64,000 nucleotides of DNA from Rufibacter psychrotolerans (lineage in GTDB: Bacteria; Bacteroidota; Bacteroidia; Cytophagales; Hymenobacteraceae): the NCBI RefSeq assembly GCF_016924645.1, contig NZ_JAFFJV010000004.1:248001-312000 (forward strand), given 5' to 3'. The notes beneath the pieces were generated by a model. That model saw only the letters and a list, made by a program, of their open reading frames with translations, ran no database searches and was not told the origin of the DNA. Position numbers and translations under genes: made by a program. Within the stretch, counting starts at the first letter, position 1, and every line of letters begins with the position of its first letter. This document shows positions 58,575-64,000 of the stretch, piece after piece.

Positions 58575-59288
58575 ATGCACCTCTTCTTTACGCCAGATTT
58601 GCAATCCACTGATAAAACCTACACCCTCTCTGAGGAAGAGTCAAAGCACTGCGCTCGGGTGCTGCGCTTAGGTCAGGGAGACACGGTCACGTTGGTAGAT
58701 GGTCGGGGTGGTTTGTATCAAGCAGAGATTGCGGAGGCGAACCCTAAGAAGACGAAACTCAGCATCTTACACCATCAGGCAGACTACGGAAAGCGCGACT
58801 ACCGAATCCATGTGGCAGTGGCGCCCACCAAAAATATGGACCGCATGGAGTGGTTCGTGGAGAAGGCCGTGGAGATGGGCATTGATGAGATCACGTTCCT
58901 GCAATGCGCCCGCTCCGAACGAAAAGCCCTGAACCTGGACCGCATTGAGAAGATTGCCGTCAGCGCCATGAAGCAGTCTATGAAGGCGTACATGCCCCTT
59001 CTGAACCAACTCACCCGCTACACAGATTTTCTCAAGCAAGCCGTAGATGGGCAAAAATTCATCGCGCATTTGGTGGAAGGCCAGGAACGCCACTCCTTAG
59101 CGAAAAGCATTTCCGGCCAGGACACGTACACCATATTGATTGGCCCGGAAGGCGATTTCAGTCCGGAGGAAGTGGAACAGGCGCTGGAAGCAGGCTACAA
59201 ACCTGTCACGTTGGGTCAAAGCCGGTTAAGGACCGAGACTGCTGCTTTAGCCGCCTGCCATACCATTCACGTACTACTTGACGTTTAA
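58575..59288 (+). CDS. rsmE: 16S rRNA m3U1498 methyltransferase
   Basis: RsmE methylates U1498 of 16S rRNA in the decoding region. From ATG 58575 (MHLFFTPDL) the product has 237 residues; the open frame upstream runs through the terminator and palindrome. An N-terminal PUA-like part precedes the SPOUT knot domain with VAVAPTKNMDRMEWFVEKAV (20 residues), LIGPEGDFSPEE and LGQSRLRTETAALAA. It pairs with the DUF4159 gene, a common neighbourhood in this phylum. Confidence 0.95.
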   Translation: MHLFFTPDLQSTDKTYTLSEEESKHCARVLRLGQGDTVTLVDGRGGLYQAEIAEANPKKTKLSILHHQADYGKRDYRIHVAVAPTKNMDRMEWFVEKAVEMGIDEITFLQCARSERKALNLDRIEKIAVSAMKQSMKAYMPLLNQLTRYTDFLKQAVDGQKFIAHLVEGQERHSLAKSISGQDTYTILIGPEGDFSPEEVEQALEAGYKPVTLGQSRLRTETAALAACHTIHVLLDV

Positions 59289-59289
59289 G

Positions 59290-59325
59290 GTTTTAAGCCT
59301 CTTTTCCCGAAAACAATGCAAAAAC
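59290..59325. repeat. 36-bp palindrome copy overlapping a start codon
   Basis: It begins GTTTTAAGCCTCTTTTCCC; its last 10 bases are the first codons of the DUF4159 gene. Confidence 0.55.
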
Positions 59326-59981
59326 GGTTTCTTCTCTGGAGTCTTCTTTTCTTATTAGCCTCCAGCGCTTTATACGCCCAGCGCCCCAGCTTCCGGATTG
59401 CCCGCCTGAAATACGGCGGCGGCGGTGATTGGTACGCCAATAAAACCTCCTTGCCTAATCTCATTGAATTCTGCAACCGCGAGCTCAAAGCCAACATCGC
59501 CCCGCAGGAAGAAAGCGTGGAGCCCGGCAGTCCCGAGATCTTTGACTACCCCTTCGTGCACATGACGGGTCACGGCAACGTGGTCTTCACCGAGGCCGAG
59601 GTTCAGAACCTGCGCAAATACCTCACCGGCGGTGGTTTCCTGCACATAGACGATAATTACGGCTTGGACAAGTTCGCCCGCCGCGAGATGAAGAAAGTCT
59701 TCCCGGAGCTGGATTTCATAGAACTGCCGTTTAACCACCCCGTGTACCACCAGAAATTCGATTTCCCCCGCGGCTTACCCAAAATCCACGAGCACGACAA
59801 CAAACCACCCCAAGGCTTTGGGATCATCTATCAAGGCCGGTTGGTGTGCTTCTACTCCTATGAGTGCGATTTAGGCAACGGCTGGGAAGATCAATCGGTG
59901 CACAACGACCCCATTGAAAAGCACCAAGCCGCGCTCCGGATGGGCGCCAACCTGATCGCCTATGCATTGACGAACTTTTGA
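59316..59981 (+). CDS. DUF4159 domain protein
   Basis: The 221-residue product has a signal peptide (residues 1-21, ending ALYAQ) and a single DUF4159 domain. Hallmarks are FRIARLKYGGGGDWYANKTS (20 residues), YPFVHMTGHGNV, GGFLHIDDNYG and YSYECDLGNGWED. The fold is class I glutamine-amidotransferase-like without clear catalytic residues. It is probably periplasmic, of unknown function. It follows rsmE after 27 bases. Confidence 0.93.
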   Translation: MQKRFLLWSLLFLLASSALYAQRPSFRIARLKYGGGGDWYANKTSLPNLIEFCNRELKANIAPQEESVEPGSPEIFDYPFVHMTGHGNVVFTEAEVQNLRKYLTGGGFLHIDDNYGLDKFARREMKKVFPELDFIELPFNHPVYHQKFDFPRGLPKIHEHDNKPPQGFGIIYQGRLVCFYSYECDLGNGWEDQSVHNDPIEKHQAALRMGANLIAYALTNF

Positions 59982-60010
59982 TATCTACTTTCACAGAATT
60001 ATCATTTTGC

Positions 60011-60040
60011 AAGGCGCGGATTTACTTCCGTGCCTTTTTT
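60011..60040 (+). terminator. rho-independent terminator
   Basis: AAGGCGCGGA / TCCGTGCCTT arms with one mismatch, then TTTT. Confidence 0.75.
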
Positions 60041-60229
60041 ATTTGTTGGCTAGGAAGTTAATCCGCGCCATAGGCGAGTAAATTCATCTATAAAGACAGT
60101 TTTCGAAATCTCTGCTCCACTCAACAACCTTTCATAAGCCCAATGCGGGCCAATTCAAACAAAACAACTGCTGGCGCGAGCTTGCAGCTCGTGTCCACAC
60201 AATTGAAGATGCACCCTTTGATATTATCC

Positions 60230-60385
60230 TAGGCTGTGTCTGAAAAATGGCGGGGCAGTACCGTTTTGGGGCTGCTTTTGGGAAAGTAGCCCCAAAAAGC
60301 CGACCTACAATAGGCAATGGCGGCAGAGATCAGCCGAGGGAAATCGGATGAAAAAGCTCCGGGAGCATTTTTCAGACACAGCCTA
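60230..60385. mobile_element. 156-bp MITE-like element
   Basis: Perfect 20-bp terminal inverted repeats (TAGGCTGTGTCTGAAAAATG) bound 156 bases without an ORF. The TA at each end could be a target duplication as for IS630/mariner-type elements. A 36-bp palindrome copy (60263-60298) lies inside. Confidence 0.7.
60263..60298. repeat. 36-bp dispersed palindrome copy
   Basis: It begins GTTTTGGGGCTGCTTTTGG and ends AGCCCCAAAAA, inside the MITE-like element. Confidence 0.7.
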
Positions 60386-60587
60386 ACACAATGCTTTTTA
60401 GGGCATGTTGTATGATCTGCTAACGTGCGGACACGAGCTGCAAGCTCGCGCCAGCGAAAGACCAGCGGGAAATGCATCCTCTAAGAGCAAGGAACGGTAT
60501 CCTCTGCTTTCTGCTTCATCCAAAAATCTACTACAAACCCGGTTAAAACAACTGCCTCTTTCTTTCCCCTAGTCAAACTCTTTTTAG

Positions 60588-60595
60588 TATTTTTG
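60588..60595 (+). promoter_or_regulatory. -7 promoter box of smc
   Basis: TATTTTTG fits TAnnTTTG 33 bases before the smc start. Confidence 0.45.
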
Positions 60596-60627
60596 GGTTT
60601 GGGGTCAGGAGTACTGGCCGGAAGTGT

Positions 60628-63600
60628 ATGGAATTAGCAAGATTAGAGATCAAGGGCTTCAAGAGTTTCGGGGACAAAGTCACCATTAACTTTGACAGCG
60701 GGATTACCGGAATCGTGGGGCCGAACGGCTGCGGCAAGTCCAACATCGTGGATGCCATCCGATGGGTGCTGGGCGAGCAGAAAACCAGAAACCTGCGCTC
60801 TGACAAGATGGAGAGCGTAATTTTCAACGGTACCAAGAACCGGAAGCCGCAGCAGATGGCCGAGGTATCCCTCACCTTCAACAACAACAAAGGCGTCTTG
60901 CCCACCGAGTACTCGCAGGTGACCATCACCCGCCGCTACTACCGGTCCGGCGAGAGTGAGTACCTGCTCAACAACGTCACCTGCCGCCTCAAAGACATCA
61001 ACGACCTGTTCCTGGACACCGGAATCGGGTCTGATTCCTACGCCATCATTGAGTTGAAAATGGTGGACGACATCCTTACCGACAAAGACAACTCCCGCCG
61101 CAACCTGTTTGAGGAAGCGGCCGGGATCTCTAAGTTCAAGGTGCGCAAAAAGCAGACCCTTAAGAAACTGGAGGAAACCGATGCTGACCTGGAGCGTGTG
61201 GAAGACGTGTTGTTCGAGATCGGGAAAAACCTGAAGAGTCTGGAGCGCCAGGCCAAGACCGCCGAGCGCTACATCAATCTGAAGAACGAATACAAAAAGC
61301 TGAGCCTGGAGTACGCCCGCCGCAACATTGGTCAGCACCAGGAAGCGCTGGAGCGTCTGGAGAACGAACTGCAGAAAGAAACCGAACGCAAAGGCTCCTA
61401 CTCTGAAGAACTTACCCAGTTGGAGGAGGCTTTGCAGGAGCAGAAAGTCCTTCTGGACCGAACCCAGCTGGAGCTGCAGAACAAGCAGAAAGAAGTGCAC
61501 GAGCATACCGCTCAGCTGCGCCAACTGGAAAACGATATCAAGCTGAAAAGTGAGCGCAACCTGTACCTGCAGGACCGGGTGAAGACCCTGCACATGCAAA
61601 TCAACCTGGATACCGCCAGCATCACCCAAACCGAGAGCAGCTTAGGTCAGCTGCAGAACGACCTGGAGCAGATTCAGGAAGATTTGCTGATTTCTGAGGA
61701 GCAACTGGGCCTTACCAAAAAGGAGCTGGAGCACGTGAACCAGCAGAAAGCCGATCTGCAGAGACAGCTCCAGGAAAAGACCGTGGCGCAGCGCCAGATC
61801 CAGAACGAGGCCTTCACGGTGAACAAGAGCATCGAAATCACGCAGGTGCAGATGCAGGCCCACCGCCTGGAACTGGAGCGCCTGCAGGAAATGGAAGGAC
61901 ACGAAAGCGAGATCCTGCAGCAGCACGAGGAAACCCTGGCAGAAACCAAGAGTTTTCTGGAAGAAGCCCAGGAGAAACTAGCCGATTTGCAGGAAGCCGA
62001 AGCGCAACTGCAGGTAGAGATTGCCCAAACCGAGGCTACCCTGCAGGACTATCGCCAGCAGCTCATCGACCTGAACCGCGAGGCCGACGCCAAAAAGAAC
62101 CAGTACCACCTCATGAAATCGCTGGTAGACAACCTGGAAGGTTTCCCAGAGGCCATCAAGTTTTTGTATACCTCTGAGAACTGGCAAAGCCCGGCTCCTC
62201 TCCTGTCAGACATCATCTCGCCGGACCCCGAGTACAAGAGCCTCATTGAGACGTACCTGGAGCCGTACATGAACTTCTTCGTGGTAGACTCGGCCACCGA
62301 GGCTGTGGAAGCCATTGAGCTCCTGAAAGAACAAAACAAAGGCCGGGCAAACTTCATCATCCTCTCGGAGGTGGAAGACATGGAGATTCCGGCTACCGTG
62401 AGCACGCCCAAATACAAGGCGGCGCTGGAAGTGGTGCAGGCCGAGGAGAAATACCACCCGCTGCTCTGCTACATGCTCAACGAGGTCTACCTCACCAGGA
62501 GCACTGATACGGAGTTATTCCTGAGCGATGGCCGTACCTACATCCAGACGGATGGCTCGGTGATCAAGAAGCCGCTGAGTTTATCCGGCGGATCGGTGGG
62601 CTTGTTTGACGGCAACCGGTTGGGCCGCAAGCAGAATTTGGAGAAACTGGCCGAAGAACTGGAAACCATTGAGGAAGACCAGGAGCGCCTTAAAATCAAG
62701 ATCAGTACGCAGCAGCAGAAGCTGCAGAACCAGAAAGAAACCACCAAGCAGGAGCAGATCCGTTTGCAGGAGCGCGAGATCAACAACCTGCAGCAGGAGC
62801 TGGTGAGCCACAAAGTGCGCTACGAGCAGTTCCTGTTGAACCAGCAGAACCAGGCCAGCAAGAAAGACGAGCTCTTCGAGAAGATCCAGGAGCTGGGCGA
62901 CAAACTGGCCGACCTGATGCCGGATGCCGAGAGCAAGAACATGGCCCTGAAAAGCTATGAGCAAGAGTTGCACAGTTTGGCGCAGGTTTTGGAAAAACAG
63001 AACGAAATCATCTCTGAGATCAGCGGCATCTTCAACCAGGAGAACATCAAGTTCCACCAGCTCAAGAACCGTTTACAGAGCATTCAGCAGGAACTGGCCT
63101 ATAAACAGAAAGCCGTGCTCAACCACCAGGAGCGTCTGGTGCAACTGCAGGATGAACTGAGCCGCGCCGAAGACGAAACAGTGGCCCTGGACCAGTTTGT
63201 GGATGACCAAAGCCAACTGGTGGAAGAAGGCATGGTGGCCCGCAAAGAATTGGCCCGCGAACTGGACGAGATGGAGAAAGCCTACTTCTCTCTGCGCGGC
63301 GAGATTGACGAGAAAGAGAAAAGCATCAGGGAACTGCAGCGCAAAAAGCAGAACACCGATGAGGTGTTCCAGTCCATGAACCAGGCCATCACCGATACCC
63401 GCATCAAGTTAGTATCTGTGATTGAGCGACTTTCGGCGGAGTTCAACATGAACCCTGATGATCTGGCCGAGGCTCCTACCGAATCCTTGGACATCAGCAA
63501 CGAGGAACTGAGCCAACAGGTGCAGGCCGTGAAGCAGAAGCTGGATAACATAGGTCCTGTGAACCCCATGGCTGCCGAAGCTTACCAGGAAATTGACACC

Positions 63601-64000
63601 CGCAACCAGTTCATCCTCACCCAGAAGAATGACTTGCTGGATGCCAAGAACCAATTGCTGGACACCATCGCGGAGATTGACACGGTGGCCAAGGAGAAAT
63701 ACCTGAGCGCCTTTGAGCAGATCAAGGAGAACTTCATGCGCGTGTTCCGCTCGCTCTTTACCGAGGAAGATACCTGCGACCTGTACATTGCGGACCCAAG
63801 CAACCCGCTGGAGTCTAAGATTGAGATCATGGCCCGCCCTAAAGGCAAGCGCCCGTTGACCATCAACCAGCTGTCCGGGGGTGAGAAGACGTTGACGGCT
63901 ATTTCGTTGCTGTTCGCCATTTACCTGCTCAAGCCCGCGCCGTTCTGTATTTTTGACGAGGTGGATGCGCCGCTGGATGATGCCAACATTGACAAGTTCA
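60628..64000 (+). CDS. smc: chromosome segregation ATPase SMC, partial
   Basis: SMC is the core of the condensin that compacts and separates the chromosome. The window holds the first 1,124 codons of a protein normally near 1,180; only the end of the C-terminal head is missing. The N-terminal head starts MELARLEIKGFKSFGDK with Walker A GPNGCGKSN at 31-39. Two long coiled-coil arms surround a hinge at about residues 515-660 (PLLSDIISPDPEYKSLIETY, 20 residues; LSLSGGSVG). The ABC signature QLSGGEKTLTA and Walker B FCIFDEVDAPLDD are present just before the edge. Confidence 0.97.
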   Translation, partial: MELARLEIKGFKSFGDKVTINFDSGITGIVGPNGCGKSNIVDAIRWVLGEQKTRNLRSDKMESVIFNGTKNRKPQQMAEVSLTFNNNKGVLPTEYSQVTITRRYYRSGESEYLLNNVTCRLKDINDLFLDTGIGSDSYAIIELKMVDDILTDKDNSRRNLFEEAAGISKFKVRKKQTLKKLEETDADLERVEDVLFEIGKNLKSLERQAKTAERYINLKNEYKKLSLEYARRNIGQHQEALERLENELQKETERKGSYSEELTQLEEALQEQKVLLDRTQLELQNKQKEVHEHTAQLRQLENDIKLKSERNLYLQDRVKTLHMQINLDTASITQTESSLGQLQNDLEQIQEDLLISEEQLGLTKKELEHVNQQKADLQRQLQEKTVAQRQIQNEAFTVNKSIEITQVQMQAHRLELERLQEMEGHESEILQQHEETLAETKSFLEEAQEKLADLQEAEAQLQVEIAQTEATLQDYRQQLIDLNREADAKKNQYHLMKSLVDNLEGFPEAIKFLYTSENWQSPAPLLSDIISPDPEYKSLIETYLEPYMNFFVVDSATEAVEAIELLKEQNKGRANFIILSEVEDMEIPATVSTPKYKAALEVVQAEEKYHPLLCYMLNEVYLTRSTDTELFLSDGRTYIQTDGSVIKKPLSLSGGSVGLFDGNRLGRKQNLEKLAEELETIEEDQERLKIKISTQQQKLQNQKETTKQEQIRLQEREINNLQQELVSHKVRYEQFLLNQQNQASKKDELFEKIQELGDKLADLMPDAESKNMALKSYEQELHSLAQVLEKQNEIISEISGIFNQENIKFHQLKNRLQSIQQELAYKQKAVLNHQERLVQLQDELSRAEDETVALDQFVDDQSQLVEEGMVARKELARELDEMEKAYFSLRGEIDEKEKSIRELQRKKQNTDEVFQSMNQAITDTRIKLVSVIERLSAEFNMNPDDLAEAPTESLDISNEELSQQVQAVKQKLDNIGPVNPMAAEAYQEIDTRNQFILTQKNDLLDAKNQLLDTIAEIDTVAKEKYLSAFEQIKENFMRVFRSLFTEEDTCDLYIADPSNPLESKIEIMARPKGKRPLTINQLSGGEKTLTAISLLFAIYLLKPAPFCIFDEVDAPLDDANIDKF

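Larger units (their letters stand above)
60171..60454. repeat. facing 26-bp perfect inverted repeats
   Basis: CTGGCGCGAGCTTGCAGCTC plus GTGTCC at 60171-60196 is exactly inverted at 60429-60454. Each arm is also internally palindromic (GAGCTTGCAGCTC). The arms share TGGCGCGAG and CTCGTG with the pair at 11757-11940. Confidence 0.75.
59982..60627. other. 646-bp intergenic region with nested inverted repeats
   Basis: No gene is supported. It contains a terminator, the facing pair 60171-60196 / 60429-60454, a MITE-like element at 60230-60385 with a 36-bp palindrome inside, and the smc promoter region. Confidence 0.65.

Noticed and set aside
60643..61629. 328-codon leftward frame opposite smc
   Set aside because: The + strand encodes an intact SMC head and coiled coil; the antisense frame is leucine/valine-rich because coiled-coil codons are read backwards.

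Overview
This window looks like the chromosome of a pigmented bacterium of the Bacteroidota, most likely order Cytophagales, family Hymenobacteraceae (Rufibacter or a close relative). The family and genus are inference. The evidence is a type III glutamine synthetase, a long IspG with a central insert, a Porin_10-type barrel and a carboxypeptidase-regulatory-domain barrel receptor. A spheroidene-monooxygenase-like protein, TAnnTTTG promoter boxes and the miaB / sigma-54 activator / lptE / secG / groESL order fit the same group. Apart from the left edge, DNA and codon use are GC-rich. No rRNA, tRNA or CRISPR array was seen.

Left edge (1-2807): four small AT-rich genes, all leftward, are separated by attC-like imperfect inverted repeats. 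Each complete unit carries matching, unit-specific end boxes (GTTAGCG, GTTAGCC, GTTAAGT) exactly as excised integron cassettes should. This is the most striking feature of the window. The contents include an immunity-protein-like lipoprotein (Imm51-like) and a DUF2750 protein. No integrase is visible, and the 5' end of the array abuts thyA.

Middle (2859-43741): mostly housekeeping genes in short transcription units. They cover dTMP synthesis (thyA), a DUF885 lipoprotein, an Upf1-like helicase, a SlyD-like isomerase, AcpH, leuS (with a local AT-rich insertion), ispG, glutamine synthetase III, an LtaS-like phosphatase-superfamily membrane enzyme, mtaB, an autoregulated XRE/membrane pair and a BASS-family transporter. 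They continue with an outer-membrane receptor behind a duplicated operator, an OmpH-like lipoprotein, a MacB-type permease, miaE, a porin, lpxK and nif3 with a zinc-ribbon coiled-coil partner.

Right (43765-64000): pabB, miaB, a sigma-54 activator without sensor domain, lptE, a TPR protein, secG and groES-groEL. The groES upstream region carries a sigma-54-like -24/-12 site. Then follow a GH25 lysozyme, a POT peptide symporter, pckA, rsmE with a DUF4159 gene, and the first 1,124 codons of smc.

The intergenic DNA is also unusual. At least 29 copies of an exactly 36-bp imperfect palindrome are scattered over the window, including five inside genes as in-frame 12-codon segments. Several spacers also carry facing inverted repeats, and one holds a 156-bp MITE-like element nested inside another inverted pair.
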